Positions 21,749-31,882 of a stretch of 64,000 nt of DNA are shown in pieces. A program made the translations under genes and the position numbers. The DNA is from Rosellinia necatrix (Eukaryota > Ascomycota > Sordariomycetes > Xylariales > Xylariaceae): the NCBI GenBank assembly GCA_021209875.1, contig JAGYVD010000004.1:5100014-5164013 (forward strand), in the 5' to 3' direction. How positions within the stretch are numbered: the first letter of the stretch is position 1; every line of letters begins with the position of its first letter. The notes beneath the pieces are model-generated. The model did no database searches and was not told the DNA's origin. It saw only the letters and a program-made list of their open reading frames with translations.

Positions 21749-23310
21749 GATAATATATGGACCGATAAGGCATTCGGCCTGCCGACTACCTGTCGCACAA
21801 TCGCTTTTAAGAAAACCATTGCGAAGGAAAACGGTGACGTGGTTCAAATGGTGGCAAATGCTATCTTGAAATTATATATAGTTAACCTTTCTACTTCCCA
21901 GCAATTTATTGACGCCGGCATGATACTTCTAGGCAAAACAAACCTCTTAGTGAGAACATCGTGTCCTATTCGCCATCCCCTGTTGACGATTGTTTTAGGA
22001 ACTCACTTTCGCAAAAAGTAGCAAGGGTTGGGGGGTTTGGTCCGCTGTTGGTGGTTATGTCGGCCCGCACGTATATATACCATCCAGGGATTTCTATTAA
22101 CACCACGTTCTAGCGATCACACGGGTCAACTGATGATTTTAGAAGACTCTGGCGGGTTCTTCGGCTGGGAGTGCCGTTGCCGTAGCCGCGGGAATGGTCC
22201 CTATGGCACTCGGGACAGAGACTGGTAGATCTATTATGATGCCAGCTGACCGAGCATCACTCTATGTCGTTAGGTTATCCAATAAAACGATTCCGACCAG
22301 AGGTATGCTGACTTTCAACACACTTTCTGATTCGGTAGGACCAATGACCAAAAGCCCTAAAGATGTTACTCTTTGCTAGGAGTTCTTCTCGGTCGAAATT
22401 ATACGCAGGATCTGACCAAGCCGTTCAAAGTCCGAAAATTGGATTTTTAAACCCTATGACTTGGCAACCAGGGGCAGGCTTGGTTAAACCCAATGACGAA
22501 TATAATAAACAGTTTGTAAGGTCTCCATTCTCGCGCTTGGTGGATTAAAAATGCGGCACATGAAACTAACTGGCCCAGACATCAGAATTTAACAAGATGA
22601 TGTCTAAGCTGGAGTCAGCGGGTGCAACTGTTCACCGTGATATTAAACTTCGACGCGGGACAGAAGAAGACAATAATATGCTCAATGCCCTGAATTGTGA
22701 GTGGACGCACGCCACTTCATGTACATGTTGCATAATATTGATAGTTTATGTCCACGAAGACCACGACTAGGCAGCCGGGTTTTCGAAATTTACTGAAGGG
22801 CTCATCGAACCCACAGTTACATACCTCACCGAACTCATCAAATTTAATAAAGCACACGCGAGCCGAGCTATGCTAGAAGGCAGGCTATTTGTAGCATGCC
22901 CCCAGCAATGTGTATCTTTCGGAATGGCTAATAAAAGCCGATCAGACAACCCTGACCAGGATTTCCTTGAGAAGACTTTTGCAAATATGAATTCCCTGGT
23001 GCCTGAGAGATACCAGGAGTATCAGCGGAAAATTCCTCATCATGCCAAGGACCTTGGTATCGATGCCGCCATGAAAAATTACGACCTTGATGTCATTATG
23101 GGGGCGCCGACTGGTCGATCCGCCACGGTGTGTGGCATGGCGGGCTATCCTGTTGGGACAGTCCCGTTGGGTTACGCAAAATTCAACGGGCGTGATTTTG
23201 GCCTCTCATTCGTGGTGCAGGAAGGTCGAGAGGACCTTGTTGTTAGGGTGATGGGGGCCTGGGAGAAGCTTCTTAAACCGTGGAAACCGCCCCCTCGGTT
23301 GATGAAATGA
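21749..23310 (+). pseudogene. Amidase-signature enzyme, 5'-truncated and frameshifted
   Basis: Fragments of an amidase-signature protein lie in order. Proposed exons are 21749-21850, 21902-21949, 21999-22070, 22143-22515, 22579-22696 and 22775-23310. The junctions have GT..AG introns of 49-78 nt, and several have good branch sites (GTTAACC, ACTAAC). Recognisable pieces are DNIWTDKAFGLPTT, DAGMILLGKTNL, GWGVWSAVGG, LAGSSAGSAVAVAAGM (cis-Ser loop), GTETGRSI (nucleophile Ser), VGPMTKSP, KIGFLNP and a full C-terminus ending WEKLLKP. The N-terminal exon with the catalytic Lys is not found; only a donor-like GTGAGT at 21660 hints at a lost upstream exon. Two single-base losses in homopolymers break exon 4 near 22371-22375 and 22434-22438. 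Assembly error could explain the two shifts but not the missing start. Intron 22071-22142 is the least certain. Confidence 0.72.
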
Positions 23311-24087
23311 AGTCGTGCAGTCGGTTGCACGTTTCCCCAAACTCACATCGATCGGCTGAGGCAAACAGACCTGTACTTATTTTTTCCGTCTCTACGGTCG
23401 ACGACATACCAACAGTCTATGTTCTTACCACGTTGATCTATTTGTGCAGCCACCTTTTTGTGCTGTGTTGTTACTTGGCTTATCAACATCTTATGCTCTA
23501 TTAAGGTTTACCCTACCGTTCGTTGCTTTCTTAGGTAATTAATGAGGGGGTTGGACTTGGTAACTTGATTGCTAAGCCGAATAATACGGATATCAGACAT
23601 CCTCTACCCCTGTCATATGAAAAGCGCAGCGACCTCTCACCAGCCACATGCACTTTTCAGACTTGAATGCAAGGAGTACGTTGCTGGAGACGTAAGACTA
23701 CCTTGAAGTTGCCGATTTGCCACAGTGCTTAACTGCGAGGAGTTCTAGAAATACCCAATGACATACCACAAGAAGAGAAATTCACTTTGTAAGGTAGTTG
23801 CCAACACTGTCAGCTTATATACATAGTACTGGGATGCGAAGCTTCGAGGCCGAACTTGGTTCTATGTTGGTAGTGAATATTGGACTCAGTCTAGGGGTAA
23901 ATGGATTTTACAAGGCCGTCAGGCTAAAAGCCAAATGCGACCCTGTTGTATTAAAGATAGGGATATCAAGCACAATATATTACCCTGCACCTGGATACGA
24001 CCCCACCTTGGTGGGATCAATTATATCCGCGCTCAATAAAGTCATAAAATGCTTGCCCGGGTTGCTGTTGAGGCCATACTAGCAGCA
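23311..24087. other. Intergenic region, no gene supported
   Basis: This lies between the 3' ends of the amidase pseudogene (+) and the 954-residue gene (-). One open frame (23798-24082 plus, 94 codons) is unrecognised and touches the 3' end of the opposite gene. No repeat was seen. Confidence 0.45.
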
Positions 24088-27068
24088 TCATAGTAGGAAG
24101 ACAAGGTTGTCGGCCTTGAATATGTCTAAAACCTGACCTGTCTTTGGTCCACCATCCACGCATACCATAGCTTTGCTTGCGCGGAGAAATGCCACCCAGA
24201 CAAAATATCGCTCGGCCGGTGACACGAGGAAGCCGGCAAGCCACTTGCTGATGGCGCGCGCAAGAGACCGGACGCCGGCATCCCCGCGATCGTGCGGCTG
24301 CACCCCCTGCTCCTCCCACTCCGCCATAATCCTCTGGCCGAACTCGAGCCATACCTCCTCTACTATGGCCGCGGCATTGATGGCTACGGCGGCGCCGGAC
24401 GCCCCCTCGGCGACACCCCGTGCCTCGCTCGCGCGCCACAGCCAGCAGTCCATTGAAGCCAGCTCGACGAGGCGGTCGCGCGCGAGATTGGCAGCGGCAC
24501 TACTACTCGCCGGCACAGAAGTAGGAGATCCGACGCTGCTCGTTGCGCCGGCCCCTCTCGTCCCGCTCGGAAGCTTGAGATGGCTCCTGCGCACGGAGTC
24601 AAGCAGCACTATCGGGGGTAAGAGTTCGTGGCTGCCGAAGGCCGCGAACCTGATCGCCTCCGAGGACTGCGAGAGCGACGTCGTCATGAAGCCGCGCCGG
24701 GAATTGACCGCATACGGCGGCCACGTGTGTTTCCCCTCTCGGAGGTGCACCCAGAGATCCTTGAGGGCGGCAGCATCCTGGAAGTCAACATAGCGGATCT
24801 CCTTCGCTTCGACTCGGGGACGGTCAGGAGAGGCCGGAACTGCGGGGCTAGTGCCGTTAGTCGCGGGCGTTCCTTGCTTCTGCTTCAGGACGGCCTGATT
24901 CGCAGTGTATGTTAACCCTGCGAGTCCTATGCTGACCATGTATTCTAATGCACGGCTACACTCTTCAAACAAGCCGCCGGACCAGGGGTTGGCCCAGGAT
25001 CCGAGTTCGACGTCGATCTGTGACGCCCAGAAGAACGATAGCACGGGTGGCTCTGGGTACGACCATGGACTCGTACGCGTCGCGTATGAGGACCGTTGCT
25101 TCCGCTTCCAGTACTGTTCCGAGTCGTAGACTGGCGACGGTGGGCGGCGCGGTCTAGAGTGGACGTAATACCTGTAATCCCTTTGTTCTCGAACAGGACT
25201 GGCATAGCTATAATCATCATCCGAGTCAGTTGCCCTGCTCGCCGACCTCTCTGATGACACGGAGCGGGCGTAAGCCGCAGGGACCCTGGTCTGCGGCTCG
25301 GCGGGGTTCGGCGGAGGGGCTTGAGCGGATTGGGAACCTCCATCAGCCGCTCCCCAGGTCAACGCCAGGTAGGGCTTCTTCGGCTTCCCGCGCTGCGCTG
25401 CTTTCTCATTGGGAGTCCTGGCCGACGGGGACTGAGTAGTTGTATGCTCAGATGACTGCGGAACATTAAGCTGCGGGATTGATTGTCGCTGACTGGCCGA
25501 AGTGCCGTCTCCATGTACTGGATCAATCGGCGGCTTAACCGTCATGTCGAATCCCTTTTGTATATTTGCCGTTAAAGGGACCGATTCTAGTGTTACAGTA
25601 GGAGTCAAGGGGGATCGAGGAGGCTCCTCTGGCCTCGGAGCATCCAAATCTGGGGACTGCTTCTCTAAATCAACAGTTGGCGTGGTGTTATTGTCCGTGA
25701 CGTGCCGGGAATTTCCCTGGAGTTCCAGCACCGACGGATCGCTTTCTTTTGGTTTCATAGGCTCCGCGTTGGGACTACGAGAGACTAGGGGAGTTGTGGC
25801 GACATAATCGCCTGGTTTTATCTAATTTGATGTACTGTTAAATAACGGATGAAAAACACAAGTGCCCTGTAATACAACACACCTTGAAGTTGGTATTCAG
25901 GTCTCCTTGCCTTACAACTCTATGTAGGGCTTTCCAGTTCTTTGGCGGGATGGGTTTATTCTCCGGTCCGATAATGATATATGGTGCAGTCGCAATGTTT
26001 TTCTCTTCCAATACACCCACGAGAGCCTGGAATCCCTAGTGTATTAGTGGCCAACCTCGAACAAGAGTAACATCCGAAGCCAGCGCTCACCTCCCAGGTA
26101 TCGCACTCATCAGCAGAGAGGGTGTGAGACTCCCCACTGATATCAGTGAAGGTCAGCTGCGGCACTACCTCGTCCTCGCTTTCGTCCGATTCTGCCCGTC
26201 TGAACTGTGGGAGCCGCTGGGAATTGCTTCGCCATCTCATGCCAATGCCTTCGTAGTACCGACGCTTCGGCTCTTCATACTGCTGCATGGCAATAGTGGC
26301 GATGCCCTCGAGCCTTCGGAGCCAAGACCTGCTGATCTCGCCCGTCAACAATCCCTTGATGCTTCTCGGCGCCATTGTGTAGGCCGTGTAGTGCAGCAGT
26401 CTGCCTAGAAGCGGATGCTCGCTGCTCTTGATGACCCCTGACGGGCCGCTCATCTCGAGAGCGGTATTGGACACGGTAACAATAGTCATGCCGACCGCCA
26501 GCCCAAGCGCAATAGCGTCTCGGAGGCTGACCTGCATTGGTACGACGGTGAGGTCCGACGGGAGGCGGTCGACGTCCCCGCGCGTTAGCCCGAGCCGGAC
26601 AGATGCCGGGCACACGCAACTGACGTGCCGCGCAAAGGAGACCCAGCCGGCCTCGGAGTAGTGCAGCACCAACGCGGTGCCTTCGGGGTCCCCGACAGTC
26701 GCGGCCGCTTCCCTCTTCCACATCTTCCTCGACGTGCTGATAGAAAGGGAGGGAGGCGGATCGAACGGCGCTGGCAAGATAGTGATGCGGTCCGCAGCGA
26801 ACTCGCGCGGGTTGCCCTGCTCGTGCCAATGCTCGGCGGGGATGAAGATGTTGGGCATGTCAAAGACGACACGGAAGCGCAGCTGCTGCCAAACCCATAC
26901 ACGGCGGCCCGGGTGGCCCGGCATCGGCCCCCATACTGACGCCTCGCACTTTCGCATGCTCTGCGCGGTGGCGACGTACTGCTGGGTTGCCTGAGCCAGC
27001 GCGACTAACAGCGCCAGGAGGGCTGCTGCCAGTGCCGCCCAGGCCGCGATGGTGCCAGCGTCCTCCAT
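24088..27068 (-). CDS. Large membrane-anchored fungal protein of unknown function, three exons
   Basis: The gene is complement(join(24088..25821, 25883..26035, 26091..27068)), 954 residues. Introns of 55 nt (GTGAGC..CTAG) and 61 nt (GTGTGT..TTAG) are in phase 0 and yield CDTWEGFQALVGVLEEKN and TNFKIKPGDYVATTPL. Two separate proteins would otherwise be annotated. Residues about 6-29 form one N-terminal membrane segment, followed by ATQQYVATAQSMRKCEASVWGPMPG and an RFRVVFDMPNIFIPAEHW region. HYSEAGWVSFARH and DLTVVPMQVSLRDAIALGLAVGM form a conserved-looking core near residues 140-205. The middle third is Pro/Ser/Thr-rich and disordered. The C-terminal part (WASQIDVELGSWANPWSGGLFEE to the end) is ordered again. 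The family occurs widely in moulds and some members carry the database label modin, as I recall with low certainty. No enzyme motif was seen. Confidence 0.8.
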
Positions 27069-27901
27069 ATCACTCGATCAGCTTGGAGCCAAATGGTTGC
27101 GATGTGTATCCTGCCGGGATTGATGAATAAAACTCTGTCGATGCAGATGGTCTTGGTTGAGGAGTGGTCGACATCATTTGATTGTCAGCCGTAAGATTCC
27201 ACCCGAGCAGCACTCAGCCGCATTACCTGGTATGGCTGAGTGAGTGCATGCATGCAGACTCGCCTCATGTCGGCCTTCAATCACGTTGATTGGACCCGTC
27301 CAATTCGAGGACAGCCGGTGGTGGTCCGGCCCGGGGCTGAACTCTAAAGCACCTAGAGTAAAGCATTGTGACGATAAATGGGACGGAGAGGATGTCCTTT
27401 GATACATGGCCAGTCCATAATCGATTGGGCACACAGTGACTACAATACATATACCAAAACCTGGTGACAGCGTTATGCGACCGCTATAGCGGTGCAATGG
27501 GCCCCAGCTGGTTGTGGCCGACACACAGTTGGGTGCGGCGGGGTTAACCTACCTTATACTTGGCACACCATAACACTATACATATGGCAATGTGCCCTAT
27601 CGGTGATATACATCCCTTATCAACAACGTTGCTTACTATCTCATGGGTAGCAACAACATGGATCTCTGGATAGGTTTTACGGATGATCGAATTAACTAGG
27701 TGTGAGCTATCTACACTACCTAATGAGACACTTGGTACCCATGTACGTTGATCCCACGGGACCGATCATCTTCCGGGTCATGGCCCAGTTGATCCTGCTT
27801 GATCCTGCGTGTGGCCCTTGGCCGGCCGCAGTGCGGCCGCTCGCGTCGTTCGCATGTCCCATGTATCTATGATTCCGTCACATCTTTCTAACAAACTTGT
27901 T
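27069..27901. other. Promoter and intergenic region, no gene supported
   Basis: About 830 bp upstream of the 954-residue gene and downstream of the next minus-strand gene. It includes a GC-rich patch near 27,815-27,845 (GGCCGGCCGCAGTGCGGCCGC, an imperfect palindrome). The only longer open frame (27174-27524 minus) is unrecognised. Confidence 0.4.
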
Positions 27902-28945
27902 TTATAAGCTGCCTATCATGCTTTGCATAGTTGGAACCAAACTTTTGCGAGGGTAGAGCGGAATAATGTGATAAGATACTAGTACTACGTTGGCATTATG
28001 ATACTGCGATGGCTTATCCAACATGTCCAGTGAAATTGATGGAATACTTGCTGTATAAAAGTACAGACTCTGAGCATTTCTCGCTAGAACGAGTAGCCGC
28101 ACCTCAAAATCAGTAGCGGTCTGTCGTGGTAGAACTGGAGGATCCAGTTCTGTAGGCACTGGTTCCGGGCACTCGCCGGGGCGATCCGCGCTTTGTTTCT
28201 GATGCTGATGCTGATGCTGATGCTGGAGGCCCTGTGCTAACGCAATGAGCACAGCGGCGATATACGGATCCTCCGCTTCGTTGGGTGGTATAAGTCGGCG
28301 TTGCTGCGTTTCCTTGATTCTCCAGACTGGGCCTTCGAGTTTTCTGGACATAACGAGCCCGATCGATTTATCGCGTTTGGACCCTACGCACTTCAGGTCA
28401 AGATAGGCAAGACTAGCTGTATTGGAGCGATGCGAGAATATGCTACTGGTTGGTACTGTTGTAACATTTCGCCCCTTGAAATAAAACGGCAGCCGAGAGT
28501 TATCAAGCTGGATGACGTTGCAGGCGGTGAGAAACCTCTGAATGATACTAGCTCTCCAGTCGGGTGGACCGCAAATGCGTAGCTCTTCGGCTGTATAAAG
28601 GATCGTTGCTTTGCTCGGGAGCTGTAATGCGTTCTGGGGTTGGTGGTCTCCAAGTTCCCGATTGCTTCTGAGAACAAATCGGTAGCCTAATAGCTCGAGG
28701 TGTTGTGCAGTCCATTGTAATGGGTGGACATATAGTCGGGTCCGGCAATGGCTCTGCAGCAGCCCATTCACTGATAGTGGGTGAGGAGGTTGATACCACA
28801 AAGGCACCGATGGGATTTTGAAGACCCGGCGCCGTTTTGCTGAGGTATAGGATAAACGATCTTTGGCTCTTCGTTTCCCAGGCCGGTTCCCAGTGCACGG
28901 AGGACCGTGTGAAGACGCTGGGGTGTATGGGGGTTGTGCAGTCAT
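27902..28945 (-). CDS. Conserved fungal hypothetical protein
   Basis: A single exon encodes 347 residues. The N-terminus is basic (GNRPGKRRAKDR, SAKRRRVFK) and may carry a nuclear signal. EDPYIAAVLIALAQGLQ near residues 225-241, followed by FEVRLLVLARNAQSLYFYTASIPSISLDMLDKPSQ and VVLVSYHIIPLYP near the C-terminus, is an arrangement I know from many uncharacterised mould proteins (DPYIAALLIALAQ, F.VHLLV...LHFYTA.IP...LDK.D.P). The HQ repeat (HQHQHQHQK) is encoded by a CTGATG hexanucleotide repeat at about 28201-28224, a likely site of length variation. Function is unknown. This is the last supportable gene before the AT-rich block, about 900 bp from its edge. Confidence 0.7.
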   Translation of the reverse strand: MTAQPPYTPASSHGPPCTGNRPGKRRAKDRLSYTSAKRRRVFKIPSVPLWYQPPHPLSVNGLLQSHCRTRLYVHPLQWTAQHLELLGYRFVLRSNRELGDHQPQNALQLPSKATILYTAEELRICGPPDWRASIIQRFLTACNVIQLDNSRLPFYFKGRNVTTVPTSSIFSHRSNTASLAYLDLKCVGSKRDKSIGLVMSRKLEGPVWRIKETQQRRLIPPNEAEDPYIAAVLIALAQGLQHQHQHQHQKQSADRPGECPEPVPTELDPPVLPRQTATDFEVRLLVLARNAQSLYFYTASIPSISLDMLDKPSQYHNANVVLVSYHIIPLYPRKSLVPTMQSMIGSL

Positions 28946-29856
28946 CTTGGTATCTTGCCTAGGTATGATGAAATGCAGCCTTTATTGAACGTTGCGTGTC
29001 AGTCTGTCGCGCTTCTGGAGAACACGACAGCTCCAAGACCACGTGATGAGACAAGGTCGGGCGGGTGCTTGTACAGTGTATATCCTACAATTACCGTGCA
29101 TGGCGTGTGAACACATGGTGCAGCGCCAAGATAACTATGTGTTCCGAAACAAACCTCAAGCAAATAACTAACTATTGGAGGGTAAAAAGATGTTAGGGAA
29201 TCGCGGTGTTAGGATTCATAGGGGGTTGTTTGATGTGCTGAGTGTGCCAAGCACACCTGACAAAATAGCTTTTACTGGACACTGTTCAGATTATGTAGGC
29301 TGCGGCCAATTGGGTTTAGTGTTATATTCCTGCCAAGAAAATGGGGTCTACACACGACATGTTATGCTGGATGGGTTATATCCAATCAGAGAAACAATGG
29401 CAAAGAGGGGTAAGCGGCTTGATCAGGGGAGTGAGAGTTCCTGGCAAGACGACGATCGAATACGACGATCGATGGTTTGACACTTGGGTTCTCTTGACCA
29501 AGCACTTCAAATCCAAATGGAGAATCAAGCCTACGCAGGAAGGAAGGAATCCTAAGGAATTGAAAGCTGTATCTCAGCAGAATGGAAACGTACAAGTCAT
29601 CTCACACCCGAGCGACAGGGAATAGAGAAGTCCAGCTAGTAGATGGACAATTCGCAACCTGATTGCTTAACGACTTCTTACGCGGCCCGAAACCGATGTT
29701 CTGCCAGTTCTCAAGGCCGAGCACGATGAATGCGTTATATGTAACAACGGCTGATCCCAAAAAGTTGACAATGCCTATACTAGAGCGATCAAAAAAGATA
29801 ATCCACCTAATTTCTATATAATATCAGACCAGGAGCTTATATTGCTTTTTGCTTTC
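28946..29856. other. Transition region with one unrecognised open frame
   Basis: Composition is still balanced here. Two overlapping open frames on the plus strand (29175-29480 and 29341-29625) could be one broken or spliced gene, the second encoding VRVPGKTTIEYDDRWFDTWVL. I recognise no family. From about 29,780 the DNA becomes AT-rich. Confidence 0.3.
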
Positions 29857-29867
29857 GGGTTAGGGTT
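29857..29867 (+). repeat. Short interstitial TTAGGG-like motif
   Basis: GGGTTAGGGTT, just under two telomere units, in the same orientation as the terminal array. It lies at the inner edge of the AT-rich block and just before the 62-bp array. Confidence 0.5.
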
Positions 29868-29948
29868 GCTACTGTTGTTGGCTGTTGATTTAGTCAAAAT
29901 TTTGCTGATTTTCTGCTATATAAAAAAGACTGGCCAATTAAAAGCCTA

Positions 29949-30352
29949 GGTTGCGTGTTGTTATTTCTGCTAGTTATAAGCCCTGTATGGCTGCACTTAA
30001 TAAAAACAGCCCGTTATGTGTCGCTATTTTTGCCAGTTATAGGCCTGCAGCGATGCACTTAATAAAAACAGCCCGTTGCGTGTTGCTATTTCTGCTAGTT
30101 ATAGGCCCGTAGCGATGCACTTAATAAAAACAGCCCGTTGCGTGTTGCTATTTCTGCTAGTTATAGGCCTGCAGCGATGCATTTAATAAAAACAGCCTGT
30201 TGCGTGTTATTATTTCTGTTAGTTATAAACTTATATTTATATATTTAATAAAAACAGTAGGTTATGTGTTGTTATTTCTGCTAGTTATAAACTTATATTT
30301 ATATATTTAATAAAAACAGCAGGTTGCGTGTTGTTATTTCTGCTGGGTTAAA
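29949..30352 (+). repeat. 62-bp tandem array
   Basis: About six and a half copies of a 62-bp unit containing TTGCTATTTCTGCTAGTTAT and CACTTAATAAAAACAG. The inner copies keep GC-rich segments (GGCCTGCAGCGATGCAC); the outer two have changed there to AT (AAACTTATATTTATATAT). A more decayed relative lies at about 57,240-57,680. Confidence 0.85.
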
Positions 30353-30460
30353 AAAGCGAATACTTAGGCATTTCTAGGTATTTGTTTTTTGTTTATATAT
30401 ATTAATTTTTTTATTAACCGGGTTTAAAAAGCAAATATTTAAGCATGTTTAAATATCGGC
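30350..30460 (+). repeat. Palindromic 75-bp units, two copies
   Basis: Two units with the core GCAAATAYTTA..., followed by GTTTTTTGTTTATATATATT and an ACCGGGTTTAAAAAGC link. This is the innermost cluster of the dispersed palindromic family. Confidence 0.7.
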
Positions 30461-31119
30461 ATAAGTTATTTGTTTAGTATATATAAACTAACTTATACGG
30501 ACAGACTGTTTTATTTTATATTTAATTATATATAAATAGACTTTTTATTTAGCAAATTTTTTTTATTAATATTAATATTATATCTGTTTTTTTTTTGCTA
30601 GCTTAGTTAGCTTATTTTATATTTTATTTGCGCTATTAGCTTAATAATATTTTTAAATAATGTTTAACGTAGCTAGAAAAAATTAAAAAAAGTTTATTAA
30701 TAAAAACTAGCTAATTTTTAATAAAAACTTTTTATTTTAGGAGCTAAGCTTATATTTTTTATATTATTATTTATTTAGTTAATTAAATAAACTAAAAGCT
30801 TTTTAAAATTTTATATATTTTAGTTAAATATTTTAACTTTATTTTTTTTTAATTTAAATATACAGCTATATTATAAATATACGACTTGATTTTAAGCTCG
30901 ACTGTTTTTATTATTTATTTTAAATAATATTTTTAGTTTAATTATATAATTTGTTAGCTTTTAGATTAACAAATAAAGTAGTTATTAATTTAATAGTTGT
31001 AAATTTAATAGTTATAAACTTATAACGCTGTATATTATATTTAGCGTATATATAGCCGGTAATAATAACAGGCTTTATATATTTTTTATATGTAAAAATA
31101 AGCAAGCGGTACTTTAGCT

Positions 31120-31519
31120 ACCGGCTGCAGCTGCTTTTTTTTCTGATAATACAGGCGATAAACATTTTGTAGATGCTGCGGGCGGCCTGTATTTATTTAA
31201 TAATAAATATTCCGCTGATCTTATATTGCTTCAGGCTTTATTTCCCGACGAAAAAAGCGACGCTTACAACTTTAATAAAAAAAGTAACGCTTACGACTCC
31301 GACAAGAAAGACGATGTTTATAACTTTAACGAGAAAGACGACGTTTATAACCTCGACAAGAAAGATAACGCTTATAACTCCGACAAGAAAAACGACGCTT
31401 ATAATTCTAATAAAAAAGACGACGCTTATAATTCCGACAAAAAAAATAACACTAGGACTAATGATTGGCGCTACTTAGACTTGTTATATAGCGCCGAGGA
31501 TACTTTTTTTTATAAATAG
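31120..31519 (+). pseudogene. Decayed open frame with 9-residue repeats
   Basis: A frame of about 132 codons is open from CTA at 31120 to TAG at 31517-31519 but has no ATG. It reads LPAAAAFFSDNTGDKHFVDA, then a hydrophobic stretch, then about six copies of a KKDDAYNSD-like 9-residue repeat (27 bp, 31265-31445), ending RYLDLLYSAEDTFFYK. An AG at 31118-31119 could be a splice acceptor. The second copy of the segment (near 49,160-49,480) is broken by stops. It is most likely a relic of an element-encoded protein. I recognise no family. Confidence 0.35.
31265..31445 (+). repeat. 27-bp minisatellite
   Basis: About six to seven copies of a 27-bp unit such as GACAAGAAAGACGATGTTTA plus TAACTCC. The unit keeps frame and encodes KKDDAYNSD-type repeats. 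A shorter, decayed version is at about 49,350-49,470. Confidence 0.8.
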
Positions 31520-31669
31520 CTTAAATAGCGATTTTTTATGCCTGTATACGCTAAAATTAATTTAATGCAGCTTTAATTAATTAATATATGTTGGAATATA
31601 TATTATTATAATAAGTTAACTTTTATTTAAATAATATTTATATTAAAGTAATCTTTATATATTTACTTC

Positions 31670-31882
31670 CGAGATTATAAACCGGCTTTAAAAAACAAAT
31701 ATTTAAGCATATCTAGGTATTTGTTTTTTGCCTATATATATTTTTTAGGTTATAAACTGGCTTTAAAATATAAATATTTAGGCATGTTTAAGTATTTGTT
31801 TTTTGCTTATATATATTTTTTAGGTTATAGACCGGCTTTAGAATACGAATATTTAGATATGTTTAAGTATTTGTTTTTTATA
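31670..31882 (+). repeat. Palindromic 75-bp units, three copies
   Basis: Three units, each with a central palindrome of the type AAATATTTAAGCATATC/ TAGGTATTTG, separated by TTTTTTGCCTATATATATTT and TATAAACCGGCTTTAAAA. This closes duplicated segment A. Confidence 0.8.

Noticed and set aside
29175..29625. Two overlapping frames that might be one gene.
   Set aside because: No recognised family and no clear intron joining them; noted only as an unexplained open region.
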